Shown: positions 1 through 11,593 of the stretch, one piece after another | How positions within the stretch are numbered: the stretch's first letter is position 1 | How the letters are laid out: every line of letters begins with the position of its first letter | Assembly: GCA_009193035.1 (NCBI GenBank) | Contig: SWDT01000051.1 | Coordinates: forward strand, 23,023-87,022 | DNA length: 64,000 nt | From: Halicephalobus mephisto | Lineage: Eukaryota; Nematoda; Chromadorea; Rhabditida; Panagrolaimidae | Direction: 5' to 3' | Made by a program: the position numbers and the translations under genes | The notes under the pieces: model-generated | What the model was told of the DNA's origin: nothing | Database searches by the model: none | Seen by the model: only the letters and a program-made list of their open reading frames with translations

Positions 1-694
1 GTTCTCTTCCAGAAACTAAATCACAACTACCATACAATGATCTGTTAAATTCAGAAACTCACCAATGCTATTTATGGTAATCAACAAAATTAGGATTTCC
101 AATTTCATTTTCTTGGGCAATACCTATCACGAGTGAAACAATAGCTTTCATCTAGATTATGAAAATCCTTTTATTCCTTCGTTAAGAATTTCTAAGTCCA
201 TTCGATCAATAAAATAAAGCTACGAAATGAAATAATCCTGACGATTTCAATTCATTTAAGATAATTTTATGACTTTCAATTAATCACCCGAATAAGATAA
301 TAAAAATCCCTAAGAGTTTATCGTTTCAAAGATACCTTCACTGACCTTTATAATTTTTATTATCGGTTGTGCTCTAGTTTCAAATTTGAGTTTATTTATA
401 AAAAACTGATGAACGATTGGGCTTGACATTTCTCAAGGTAATTGGTAAAATCCTGAACAAAAATACGGACTGTCATGGATTTTCACATACCAGTTGTACG
501 TTACAACATAATGGAGGATAAAAAATTAAAACAATAAGTCAAAATTAATTTATTGAGCTAATTCACGCAAAATGAGGTTCTAGGTATTTTTATCCAGAGT
601 CAGTATATTTTGTAATTATCTGAAAATATCTTTCGTTTCAGTCCACTCTTTTTCTTGGAAAGTAGATCAACGAAAATTTCCTAATTAGTGGCTT
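1..694. other. Intergenic, with decayed 3' domain of the neighbouring gene
   Basis: No open gene is seen in 1-560. Positions about 560-694, read on the minus strand, directly follow the stop codon of the gene at 695-2289. They resemble the end of the small ORF at 3724-4128, but here the frame is broken by several stops. This looks like a decayed C-terminal coding stretch. Confidence 0.5.
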
Positions 695-2289
695 TTAGTT
701 GATTCTTTTTAAGCTTCCGGGATTGAATACAGATTGGAAACTTTCAGAATGGTAAATGCCTCCATTTGTGTTTGGAGTTGGCGAATACATATATTCTTGA
801 GTTCCTCTTTTCTCTGCTAATTGTGATCGGTGACTTGGATGAGGACAGATAAGTAGTTTGTCGCTGTATTTCTTTGATCCATTGGAACAGTAGAGAATCA
901 TATCTCTCTGGAAGACAAACTCTCCACATTTAGTACAGATCCACTTTCTGAGATCCATTGTACACTTTTCTGGACATTCCCACTCAAATACTTTTGCATC
1001 CTTTGGAGTTTCTGATTCGTCAGCTCCTTCCATGTTAACTAATCCAAAGATAATTTCTTTATTTTCCTTTCTAATGTACGGTTCAGTTGCTTCTTCATCG
1101 GTAATTAGCTGCCAGTTACTGAATTTCGTTGTTTTATAAAGTTTTCTAATGAATTCTTCACATCCCTTCGGAGTTCCGATAAATTGACCCATACAGTTCA
1201 TCCATTTTCCGTTGATTTTTATTGGGAACCAAGTGTTCAGTTGACGGAGCCATGACTTCAATTCATCAACTGTTCCCGGAAGAAAGTTCCCTTCATCTAT
1301 ATCACTTCCATATGTAATCGAGCACTTGAGATATTCCATGTACCAGAAAAGAAGTTTTTTTAATACTAAGTGCATATTCAGAAAGTCATTTCTATTCATC
1401 GATTTGAAAGCCTTCTTCGCTCTTAATAGCTGTCCACAGATACTGACAAATGACTCTTGAGTTGATATCAGCTCTGGAAGAGTTTGTTGATATCCAGCTC
1501 TTTCCTGTTTCATTTCAATTTTCCGATAAACAGCGTCAAGATATTTTAAGAACTTTCCAAAGTCATTTTCATTGTTAATTTTCGTTCTTCGACATTTCTC
1601 CTTCAATTCCTTATACCAAAAGCAAACAGGATTATGAAGATCAGTATGTTTTTCGTCTTCAATCTCTTTGATAAATTCCAGAAGTTGTCCTGCACTCATT
1701 TCCCAAGTTTTATTGAAGTTGACGAGAACTCTGCATTTGACTTGCTTTTGAGTTTCATCAAGAATTTTTCCTCTAAACAATTCTTCTACCTGAAACCATT
1801 GTGTAACTCACTATTATTGTATCACCGAGTAATACCTGCCGATTCCTTTCAGGAAATCCTATTTTGGGGAAAATTGCCCACAACTCAACACCATACTGAA
1901 TTTTGTTGACAAAATGACTGCAATTGAGTGGATATTCTTTATGTCTATCACACGAGCCCCTTCGTCTGATAATCCAGCATTGAAGTTCCCAATATTCCCT
2001 ATCGTCAAAGACAATGGAATAGTTCAGAAATTGCTTCCACTTGGGATTCAAAAGAATGGTGAATTCATGACTTAAATCCTAAGGAGTACTAGTAACGGAT
2101 GGTTTTAACATACAGAGAACTTACAAAAAATCGAATATAATCACAAGACAAATCATATGCACAGTAGAATCGCAAATCGTTCAATTCGAATTTAGCATTG
2201 GGTGGATCTCCGGTAATAGGTATTAGTCGATTTAAAGATTCATCGTAGCCCCATCCGAGTTCACATTTACGACCAGATATAAATGCCAT
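695..2289 (-). CDS. Uncharacterised nematode protein with C-terminal Cys/His-rich domain, paralog A
   Basis: Three exons, all phase 0: 2289-2125, 2078-1836 and 1789-695, giving about 500 aa. I do not recognise the family. It is clearly paralogous to the gene at 15445-17325, with the same exon number and phases. Shared motifs include GRxCxLxWG near the N-terminus, VFDDxEYWE in exon 2, QVKCR at the start of exon 3, a central segment (LPGT, then WFP and CMG), and a C-terminal block CPxxC..WICTKCG..C..GSKKY..C.H.SH. The Cys/His spacing suggests a structural zinc site. There is no signal peptide or membrane segment. Splice sites are canonical. The protein ends before a downstream stretch that is still similar to the ORF at 3724-4128, so its C-terminus may be shortened relative to an ancestor. 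Function unknown. Confidence 0.75.
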
Positions 2290-2706
2290 TTTGAAGGAAA
2301 ATAAGTTTATAATCTGATAATTATTTAAACAAAAATCAATAAAAAAAAGCTCAATTAACCTTATTTACTCAAAAAGGACTATAATAACTGATAACGAAGA
2401 TCAGAAAAATGAACACATCTTTCACTTCCCCAGTTTAGAATCAATAAAATAAACTCGCTGCATTTATTGGCTTCTAATTTTCAAGAAATTTATTTTCATA
2501 ATAACATACGTAATTATGATATTAAAGTAGATATCACATACAGATATTTGAGGAAAAAATAATCAAGGGTATAACTAAGAAACTTTAAATTCTATTCTGA
2601 AATTATTGTCACCAATTATAGTTTGAGAGAAAAACGCAAAACTAAAATCTAAGTGATAAGGCTTACTAATATCTTTTTTTAAATTTTTTATAATATCGGA
2701 GAAATA
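2290..2706. other. Intergenic, nothing recognised
   Basis: AT-rich sequence upstream of paralog A. It would hold that gene's promoter, but no motif can be assigned. Confidence 0.5.
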
Positions 2707-2948
2707 TGTAAGGGAGTATGACGTGTTTCCTTAACTGACGAGTTTTGTACGACTGCTAACTCCTCGATTTATTCGGACAATCAAACGATACAAAACTAAT
2801 TAATAAAAACTTCTGGTAATTCAGCTTCGTTATTATTCCTTCTCATTTAACTTATGAATGATGTCACTACTGCTGCAATTTGGCGCACAAGTTGAGTTCT
2901 TGCATCTCAGGGATTTTCGTGCTGAGAGTCTTCTCGTTTTCTGCGACA
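2707..2948 (+). mobile_element. Solo LTR-like element with 5-bp target duplication
   Basis: The 242 bp segment begins TGTAAGGGA and ends CTGCGACA, the TGT...ACA ends typical of long terminal repeats. It is flanked by the direct repeat AAATA (2702-2706 and 2949-2953), as expected for a 5-bp target-site duplication. A second copy lies at 10924-11141 with the same ends and the shared core TTTGGCGC plus GAGTCTTCTCG. An AATAAA polyadenylation-like signal is present inside. No internal retrotransposon genes are seen, so this fits a solo LTR left by recombination. Confidence 0.7.
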
Positions 2949-3186
2949 AAATATGCCTCTAAAGAATTTTAAAGCTCATATTGTAAACAGTAGTCATGTT
3001 ATATGAATTCACAAGAATGATGATGGTGATGACAATGCTCCGGTACTTTTTTGTAAATTACACTAATTATTTCAATGAGAATTGTAAAAAAGCGTGAAAT
3101 TTGCGTTTTTTTATTATTTTTCAGAACAGATTATCTTCTCTTCATTATCTCATTCCTAATTTTTCCAATACTTTTCAAAACAAAAA

Positions 3187-3304
3187 GCTAGGAGCACTGG
3201 AGATTCCCAGGACGTCTCCGATCCAAGTACTAATCCAGCCCTAGGGCGTTTCACTGGTCAGATCGAACGGGATGGCGTGCTTTCACCCTGGTTTGACCCC
3301 TAGC
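3187..3304 (-). rRNA. 5S: 5S ribosomal RNA
   Basis: The minus strand carries hallmark 5S segments: GCACGCCATCCCGTTCGATC, TTAGTACTTGGATCGGAGAC and CCTGGGAATC. The ends pair as helix I (GCTAGGGG with CTCCTAGC, one G-U). Helix II also pairs (AGGGTG with CGCCCT, then CC with GG across a bulged A), although its bases differ from the C. elegans and human sequences as I recall them. A run of five Ts follows the 3' end, as for a Pol III terminator. Length is 118 nt, close to the usual 119-121. The C-box region (GGATCGGAGACGTCCTGGG) is intact. The copy is solitary here and no spliced-leader gene lies beside it. The paired-base changes suggest a working gene. Confidence 0.9.
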
Positions 3305-3309
3305 AGAAG

Positions 3310-3723
3310 CTAGTCCCCACTGGCTCGACTGATTTTTTCTTTGCTATCGTAGATGAGACAAAAGACAATTTTGATAGAGAGCGCGAGAGTGAAATTTTCT
3401 TTTCAGAAATGCAATTATTCGAAAATTACTCGTCTAATATAAATTACCATGATGCTTCTTTTATCATTAGCAACTAGTCGTTTCAATTTCACTTCTAGAA
3501 ACTAGATGGCATTTTTTTAAAGAATAAGTTAGATGAAAAATATGAAAATTCAGATGTTTTTGCAATAAAGATTGTGTCTTTGAAAATACCATAATCAGAA
3601 ATTATGTATTTTTTAAATATTTTTACTACAGATGTACATGTTTTGATTTTACTGGAAATAATTTTATTCTTTATTTTTTATGCAAAAACAAAAAACATTG
3701 AATTTAGTTGATCATTACTCAAT
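3310..3723. other. Intergenic, nothing recognised
   Basis: AT-rich spacer between the 5S gene and the small minus-strand ORF; no repeat or coding signal found. Confidence 0.4.
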
Positions 3724-4128
3724 TCAATTATTTCCATTTACATACTGAGAAATGAAGTTCTTGGTGTCTCCATTCAGAGTTGATACATTTTGGAGTTGTC
3801 TGAGAATATCGTTGATTTCAGCTTCATTCTTGTCTTTCGAAAGTAGACCAATGAGAGCATCAGTGATTCTTGAATCAATAGTTTCTACTTTATTCTTCCT
3901 TATCTTCCGGAGTTGTAGACAGATTAAAGAGAAGGTTGTCAGGGTTTTGATTATCTTCTGTTTCTGTGTCTGGGACAGAAGTATCATAATCGTCAATGTA
4001 ATCGAAAACAATTCAAAGTTGGAAAAAGTTTCAACAAGAAAAAAAATGCACCCATAAGCAGGTTTGACACAATTATTATGAAAGTAAAGCTCATATTTTC
4101 TTTTACTGTACTTTTGCATCATTGCCAC
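3724..4128 (-). CDS. Small ORF related to the lost 3' end of paralog A (fragment?)
   Basis: This is an open frame of 134 codons. Its last ~75 residues are a charged, helix-prone segment that resembles, at DNA level, the broken frame just beyond the paralog A stop (560-694). The first half of the ORF looks non-coding, so the true exon may begin near 3990 after an acceptor-like CAG. It may be the last exon of a third, otherwise lost paralog, or a separate short gene. No known domain. Confidence 0.35.
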   Translation of the reverse strand: MAMMQKYSKRKYELYFHNNCVKPAYGCIFFLVETFSNFELFSITLTIMILLSQTQKQKIIKTLTTFSLICLQLRKIRKNKVETIDSRITDALIGLLSKDKNEAEINDILRQLQNVSTLNGDTKNFISQYVNGNN

Positions 4129-5870
4129 TATTAATTTTGTACTGGATAAACTTTATTCCAAAGCTTCTTCCTCTACTTCTACTTTTTATCCCCAATAAAA
4201 AATACAAGTCATTTTCTACCGAGTAAATCACTCAAATTCAGTCTTGGTTGATTATTGTGAAAAACTTCAACGGATCTGCTAGATCTACCTTATTAAAAGT
4301 TAAACTATAAAGAGTCACAGGAAAATAGATTTGTTAATCTAGCCCGGAATATTAATCGAAGAATAAGTTGATTTTTTTCTATTTATTTTTACACATAGTT
4401 TTTTAGTGTGTTGTATTTATTTTTATAGATTTGTTTTAGTTCGTTGTAAAATACTCCACTTACTGTTTTTAAAAGACAATGAGGGCAGACACTATTAGAT
4501 CAAAATAAGTAATGAAGCTTGTGATTTTAGAATATTTTTATGTGTAATTTGAACTGATATTTTAAAAGATTTGATTTATTCGAAGGATTTGAGTGGATAA
4601 TCCTAATTATTCGCTTTACTTAAGGAAATGGCTCCGAATAATCACATATTTGTTTTATAAAGTTTTACATTTTAAATTCTGATTAAGAATATTTATGAAT
4701 GATCTTTCTGATGAAATCAAAATCACCTTTTTGGAATGAATTTTACTTTAAAATTTCGAAATTTGTTCAAAATAATCTGCTTTTATAAAATGCCTATGTG
4801 CAATGTAAAAGTTCGGAAATTAAAATATTATATATGAATGAAGCTTATTGCTGGAGATTTTAGAGAAAACAAGTTAAAGATAGAAAAAAAATCATTCCAA
4901 AAGGACTCTTTTAAATTGTTGAAAAAAATCTTTATTATTCTTCAGAAGGTATTCGTCGTTGCTTTATTACAGCTATAAAATTCAGTACTATATCTTAACT
5001 TGAGACAGCGATGTCGAATCATTGTTGTCTATTGAACTCGAGACGAGCGAAACGACCCTCAGGTTTTGTACTTTTGAAATAAACTGATGATTTTGATAAA
5101 ATCAGTTAATTCTATTCATGTTTAATTTCTCTGAATTATTAATACAGTTGCAAGATGTTCGCTTTGTCTTTTATCGATTATTCAATCAAAAACAATGGGA
5201 TATTTAAAATGATTGTTTCATAGAGATTGATCTTGGAAATTCTCAATCTTATTCTAGTTTTTTGAACAGAAAAAAAGAAATTCATAAGAAAATAAAGTGG
5301 TTTTTATCGTATCTTTTTTACTTTTCACTAATATTGCGCAGTTTTCGATCACTTTTATTGAAATTTCTTCTAAGAATTTTTATAAAAGTCTTGATGGATT
5401 TGACATCCCCATTACCTTAGATGTACTTGTAAGCATTTGTCTTCTGTAGATTTTCTTACAAATATGGAAAATAAATTCATGATCTACGTGACTTTTCGTG
5501 AACATAAAATTCCAAGTTCTAAACCTCTTACGAACGAATTACTTATTACCGAACCCTCAGAAATCAATTCTATTCTTGTTTACTGACTATTTGCTAAATG
5601 AAAATAAATAATTTAGCTAATCAGTGAAATTGTCAATACTTTGCAACACATACTCTAAACTAGAAATAATATTCTGCAATATATGTACTCTAAACTAGAA
5701 ATAACAATGATAACAATGAGAAAAAGCGTCAAGGTTGTTTCTGATTTAAAATATTCTTTAGTTGCACTGGTCTTTTGGTTTTCTAGAAAGATCAATAAAG
5801 TTTTATCGAATTTATCGTGGTCCTTAACTTTTATGATTTTTGTTTAAATTTTTAAGGTTTTCTCCAAAAA
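4129..5870. other. Intergenic, nothing recognised
   Basis: 1.7 kb of AT-rich sequence upstream of the decarboxylase. The only structure seen is a short direct duplication of about 38 nt at 5650-5705, with ACTCTAAACTAGAAATAA repeated. Confidence 0.5.
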
Positions 5871-7567
5871 ATGGATTCTGAAGCATTCCGGAAATATGGG
5901 AAAGAGATGGTAGATCTGGTGGCTGATTACTGGGACAGTATGAGAGAGAGACAACCTTTGCCTGATGTCAAACCAGGATATATCTGGGATATGGTAAGAA
6001 AGTTAAGAAACATTAATTTACTGGACTTTTTAGGTTCCCAAAGACCCTCCGGAAAAACCAGAAGATTGGAAGCAGATCTTTGCCGATATCGATCCAGTAG
6101 TTCTCAGTAAAAACACAAATTGGCACCATCCCCATTTTTTCGCTTATTTCTCAACGGCCTGTAGCTATCCAGCGATCATGGCTGATATCCTGTCTGGAGG
6201 AATGGCAAGTGTTGGGTTTTCATGGGTAAATTTGTATTTTTTCAAATTAAAAATTAAAGTGGTTTAAAGAAATCATCTCCTTCCATGACGGAACTAGAAA
6301 TGGTGACTACCGATTGGATCGCCAAAGCCGTTGGTCTTCCAGATTTCTTTCTTAACTCCGATTCTGGTCCTGGAGCGGGAGTTATCCAGAATAGTGCCAG
6401 TGACGCCACTTTTATCGCTATTCTGAGTGCGAGAGCCAGAGCTGTGGCCGTAAGTTTTTCAGAAATAACTTTTCCAATGTCTCCTTTAGTCTTACAAGAA
6501 AGACAGTATGTTATCCGGGCTTTATTCCACCATATCAAAAACCTTGTCCATGTTTTATTCCACAGATCAAAATAACAATGTTGATCCTGTCATAACTTTC
6601 GAGAATCACGATGCCGGTGTAATCAATAAATTAGTCGCCTACTGCTCTGACCAAGCTCACTCTTCTGTAGACAAGGGAGTGATGCTTGCTGGAGTCAAGC
6701 TGAGAAAGTTAAAAACTGTCATTGGGGGTCAGTTAAAGACTTATTATGTTGAAGGAGCCACTCTCGAAGAGGCGATCAAAGAAGACCGAGCCAGAGGTCT
6801 GATTCCTTTCATCTACGTCGCTACAGTAGGCATGACAACTACGTGTGGATCAGACGACCTCAAAGTAATTGGTCCTATCTGCAATAAAGAAAACCTTTGG
6901 CTGCATGTGGATGCTGCCTATGCTGGCAGTTTCGCCATATGTCCAGAATACCGTTACTTACTCAACGGGATCGAATATGTGGATAGTTTTAACTTCAATG
7001 TAGATAAGGCAATGGAAATTACCTTTGATTGTTCCCCAATGTGGTTTAAGAATGCTAAAGAAGCTTCTCAGTATTTCAATGTGGAAGCAGAGTATCTTAA
7101 ACATGAACACCAAGCAATCACAACTGATTATAGGGTTGGGGAAATTTTAGAATTGAATGATTATTTCTTACTTTCAGCATCTCCAAATTGCTCTCGGTCG
7201 TCGATTCAGGTCTCTCAAGATCTGGTTCGTCTTCAGATCCCTCGGAATAGAACATCTCCAAAGTACTCTGAGGAAGAGAGTAAAACTCGCCGAGGAATTT
7301 GCGGAGTTGATTTCGAAAGACGAAGAATTCGAAATCATCGTTCCACCTCATCTAGGACTCGTCTGCTTCAGACACAAAAGCAACAATGACTTCAACGAAA
7401 AACTCCTCGCCGCCATCAACGACGACTACAGAATCCATCTAGTCGGAACAAAGGTTCATGATATCTTCTATCTTCGATTGGCCATCTGCAGTGTTAATAC
7501 AGTATCTTCTGATGTTATGTTTGCTTACCAAGTAATCAAAGAGATCCTCAGTAAACTTATTCTTTAA
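5871..7567 (+). CDS. Aromatic L-amino-acid decarboxylase (group II PLP decarboxylase)
   Basis: Five exons, all phase 0: 5871-5993, 6034-6225, 6270-6449, 6490-7134 and 7178-7567, giving 509 aa. Introns are 40-44 nt. The product should remove the carboxyl group from an aromatic amino acid (tyrosine, DOPA or 5-hydroxytryptophan) in the cytosol to make a monoamine. Family marks in order: N-terminal KYGKEMVDLVADYW; GFSWKSSPSMTELEMV; SDSGPGAGVIQNSASDA; YCSDQAHSSV (PLP-stacking His near residue 222); HVDAAYAG (PLP-nitrogen Asp near 307); the PLP lysine near 338; the loop Tyr (EYLKH, near 367) typical of decarboxylases; and LGRRFRSLKIWFVFR. The Lys-to-Tyr spacing of 29 residues equals that of mammalian DDC. 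The residue before the lysine is Asp, where the family usually has His. The substrate cannot be told from the sequence; tyrosine decarboxylase or a DOPA/5-HTP decarboxylase are both possible. Confidence 0.93.
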
Positions 7568-7848
7568 GATATTTATCAGATTTGATTATTGATTTAAAAT
7601 TTATGAGGAATAAATATTTCAAATGAAAAGTTTCTATCCACTGCAAAATTAAGTAGCAGTTTGCTTTATTGATTGGTACATCCATCAAGGTAAATGAAAA
7701 CCAAATTATCCTGAGAATTTTTTCTCTCATTAAAACAGTATTTGCAACTTTCGGTTCATTTACCGGCTGATTTTTTTAGTTTTTTAGTCAATTTAAAATA
7801 ATCGTTGTGTAATAGCATTAATAATTTAAATATTTTTATTCTTTTTAT
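7568..7848. other. Decarboxylase 3' flank
   Basis: An AATAAA-like signal lies at about 7610, shortly after the stop codon (AGGAATAAATATTTC), and fits the decarboxylase poly(A) site. Nothing else recognised. Confidence 0.4.
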
Positions 7849-8022
7849 GAACGTACAGTTTCTACGATTGGAGATAGTCAGAACACCCGAGGATAAATAT
7901 TCTTTTGTCTACTCAGGAGTATAAAAGAAAAACATCAGACAAAGTCCTTTGGGTGTTGCACTTATCTCATTAATATTATTCTATATTATATTTGTGTCTA
8001 GTCTTAATAAAAAACAACAATT
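7849..8022 (+). repeat. Structured element, singleton copy 1 (possible ncRNA)
   Basis: A diverged copy of the element tandemly repeated at 58.9-59.8 kb. It shows the closing stem AACACCC (7882-7888) with GGGTGTT (7951-7957), extended by AGG/CCT, and an inner hairpin TTCTTTT (7900-7906) with AAAAGAA (7923-7929). Both stems differ in sequence from the other copies but still pair. The orientation shown is the one in which the copies align; transcription is not shown. Confidence 0.55.
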
Positions 8023-8784
8023 CTTAGAAAAAATCTTTAAAATATGCTATAGAACACAAAATGAACTTATTCGTTCTTGATTCCAAACATAAATATAATA
8101 TTGTTTTGAAAATGAATTTTAAAATTCGGACTCAGAATTGATGGATTCTGAAGATCAAGTATCAATCTTGATGTCAGAGTCTGTAAGCATTATTGTTCTA
8201 TTTTATGTGTTTTTGGTAGAATTCCTATGGTAGTTATGTTTTCCTATGTCACGGCTCCCTACAAAAAAGACAAAAGTTACATAGAATGTCTATTGATCAA
8301 AACAATTTTAAAAAACTACTGTATTATTCTGAAAATTGTAATTTTTTCAATAATTACATACAAGACTGATGAATGAAATTTAACTGAAAGAAAAGTTTTA
8401 AGGAACTTTCACTACAAGAAAATAAAAATGAAACATCTACGGATTAAAATATCAAAGAAGTTATTTAAAAAAAATAAAAATACAGAAAATTGTCAAAAAT
8501 CAAGTTTTCCTTATGGGTTATTTTTTCCACAACGTCAACAAGGGTGGCAAATTGATTTTTCTACTAACTTATCTTATCAGTTGTGAAAACTAATGTCTGA
8601 AGAAATCAATGCACGAATGGGACAAGTACAAGTTTTAAAATTCTTAACAAACTTTTGTTTTTCCATTTTATTTTGAAGAGAACTATTATCTTTAAAAAAT
8701 TCAAATTTGACTATTATATCTGAGAAATAATTTTATTATTTCTGAAGGTGTATTTCTAATTTCATTATTCAGAATTTCTTCAAG
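8023..8784. other. Intergenic, nothing recognised
   Basis: AT-rich spacer upstream of the DUF273 gene; no repeat or gene seen. Confidence 0.4.
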
Positions 8785-10374
8785 ATGCTGATTTACAGAA
8801 AGAAATTGCTGAAAAAATATTTAATCTATTTTGCCATTTTTTTGATAATATTATTGATAGAAGAGAATGTTTATGGATACATAAGTAATTTTTGGTACGA
8901 CTATTACAACGAGCCGGTATTTTTATCGATTAACATAAAGAGAATAGACTCCATAAGTAAGTTAATTCTAATTAAAAATGAACATAAACAGATCTATATA
9001 CAAATTTCCGTATTTATCGTTTCTACTCAAAACCACAAAAATATATCTTGTTAATTTTCTTTTTGATTTTAAATAAACTATGCAAAATCACGAACGTTTT
9101 ATTTCCATTCGTGATGTCGAAATGCTTCACTGGCAATTGTTACTTAATCTTGAAACCATACATGTAAATTTCAACTTCAGTCGGTGTTTATCCTTTAACC
9201 TTTAACTTTTTCATCTTTTATGTTTCAGAACTTCCAATAGCTGTTATCGTTGTTATTGATAAATCCACCAACATTGACAACTATATTGTAGCTCAAAACT
9301 CCTTGGAATGTTACTGTAAATATTTCGATTACCCTCTGTTTAGAGTATTCGTGGATCAAAACACCAGTTTGTCAGTGAAATGCCCAACAAATGATGTAAG
9401 TTGTTTACGAAATAAAATCACGAAGAATTTCATACTTTTCAGTTTATGTTCAAAAGACATTGCATCGTAAAAGAACTCATGTTGGAGAATCCAGACTATG
9501 AGTATTTCTTTTTCTTCGACAGCGATATAGGGGTCGTGAACCCGAATCATCTGCTGGAGGAATACATCAACGTGAAGTCTGATGTGGTCATCCTTCAGAA
9601 GATTTTCGGCTTTGAATTCATGACTGAGAGTTACATTGTAAAGTAAGCATTGGCCACAATATGTCGATATTGAAGTTTTTCTGTAATTGAATATAGTGTT
9701 CTTTCAGAAACACCCCATTTGCACGGGATTTCTTGACAGATTGGTATTTATACGAAAAGAAACTTTCAAACAACCATTATGGCTCCGACAATGCTGCTAT
9801 CCATGTAGGGTTAATTTTAACAGACCAAGTGAAACAGTGTTTTTCAGCAAATCTTCCTCGATCGATTCAACCCAAGGAAGGCCAGTTTTTGCAAATACTT
9901 CTGGCAAGAATCGAAGTGAGTTTCACTGTGTATTTTAGGTTTTAAAAATTCTATTAACTACTCATGTTCAGAAATTGGGGCAATATCTGGCAGTACATGG
10001 CTTGTGCTCGATATTATCTCGGAAGGGATTACTCAAACTTCAGGCCAATAGAAATCCGTCAGAAAGGAGAAGACAATGTTTGGACGAGAGACGGATGGTT
10101 GACCAGTTCGAGATGGGCTCCGAGGGATTTCTTGCTCAATGGTTGGAAGACTCATAGCTCAACTACTGACTTCAAAAAATGGTACAGTCCTCTTATTCCT
10201 TCTGAATCCGAGACTGGCTTCGATTTGCAAAAGTGCTCAACGGAGAAAATAATGGAAAACTGGGTCTACAAGGACACATTCATTAAAGAAAATTGGGAAA
10301 TCAATCAAGTTATCCAAAAAATAATTCAATATATCGAAAAAAGATTTAACAAAATGGTTTCTGAACTAGAATGA
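8785..10374 (+). CDS. DUF273 family protein, Golgi glycosyltransferase-like
   Basis: Five exons: 8785-8956, 9229-9395, 9443-9642, 9708-9929 and 9972-10374, about 387 aa. An N-terminal hydrophobic anchor (residues ~10-27) follows a basic start, so it is likely a type II membrane protein of the secretory pathway. DUF273 is a nematode-expanded family resembling GT-A glycosyltransferases. Seen here: FKRHCIVKEL, a DSD motif (residues ~139-141, the DxD-type metal/sugar-nucleotide site), KNTPFARDFL, HYGSDNAAIH, and near the C-terminus RDGWLTSSRW and FLLNGWKTH. Exons 1-3 join cleanly in phase. The end of exon 4 is uncertain: the obvious GTGAGT donor at 9916 gives the wrong frame for exon 5, whereas a GTATTT donor at 9930 restores it with a 42-nt intron. 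Substrate unknown. Confidence 0.85.
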
Positions 10375-10923
10375 TATATTTTTACGATTAGAGTACTACA
10401 CTTGCAAAGCATTTGTCATTACAAAAAAATAATTTAATACATGTTAAGAAATAATTTGTATAGTATTCAATATAAGGAAATTATTTAAAAAGTAAATCCA
10501 AATTAATAGTCGTCATAGTATTCAATATAATTTTAGTTATTTTAACAAAAGAATAATGATCGAAATTACAAAAAAATTCAACTATATCTGAATCTAGCAT
10601 GTTCTATTTGTTTTTTGGGGAAAATAATCTTCGAATTTGACAACAAAACAGATGTCACAATAATCGAAGAAAGCAAGAAGTCTATTAATTCGAATTAATT
10701 TAATTTCCAACATTCTCTTTAGACGTTGTATAACTATTAACGTTGGAATTCATTCTAAATATTACTGATGAGTTCATTAGGATAATATCACTGAGAATTG
10801 GATAGAACTCGATAAGTATTATTTTTTCGTGGATTTGGAATATTCTTCCCGGTATTCCATTGTAGTTGTGATTATACTATCAGTTCTTACTGCAAATGAA
10901 GATGACAAAGCAGTAAACAATGA
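10375..10923. other. Intergenic, nothing recognised
   Basis: AT-rich DUF273 3' flank up to the second LTR-like element. Confidence 0.4.
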
Positions 10924-11141
10924 TGTAAGGGATTCTGGCTTCTTCCCTTAGTTGACAATTGTTAACTGGTCACTTTATTCCAGCAATCAACAATACAAAT
11001 TAACAACAACTCTTCGCGACTTCGTCCGGTTCTCTGTCGTCGCTCCTGTGTTCCTCTGATTCTGCCTGTCGTTTGGCGCGCAAATTGAGTTCCTGCATCT
11101 CCAGGGTTTTCGTGTTAGGAGTCTTCTCGCTTTCTGCGACA
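10924..11141 (+). mobile_element. Second copy of the solo LTR-like element
   Basis: Begins TGTAAGGGATTC and ends TTTCTGCGACA, matching the element at 2707-2948 end to end with internal divergence. The best shared block is TTTGGCGC, then TTGAGTTC, TGCATCTC and GAGTCTTCTCG. The flanks give only an imperfect target duplication, so this copy is probably older. Confidence 0.6.
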
Positions 11142-11593
11142 GTGATAAAGCCGACAAAAATGAAAAAATACGTAGCTAAAAATAAATTTTACAGCGAAAA
11201 ACTATGAAAATTTACAATATTTCCTATCTAATCGAGAAAATTAATGGTGAGTGAATTATAGAGAAGGAATATGAGGTATTTCTTAGGAAAGCTAAAACAC
11301 TCAAGATTGGTTTGCACAAAGTCAAGTTCTTTTTTAATAATATCATCACCGCTATCAAAATTTTTACAAATCTTTTTATGACAAATTCACTAATGAAGCA
11401 ATGATATGGACCTCTCTAAGAACTTCTAACTTTGCACAGCTTTGTGTTAAAGCTTCCAATTCAGTTCATTATAGATCAGTCTAGGAGGTTGCATCTGACT
11501 CAAATGATTTAAACTAGAAATTCGTTTATATGTGAAAATTCTCCAACATTCTAGAAATTATATATTCTTACAACTATCTACTACTCTTTAACT
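11142..11593. other. Intergenic / 3' flank of the GT92 gene
   Basis: AT-rich and without recognisable genes; it should hold the 3' UTR of the minus-strand GT92 gene. Confidence 0.4.
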
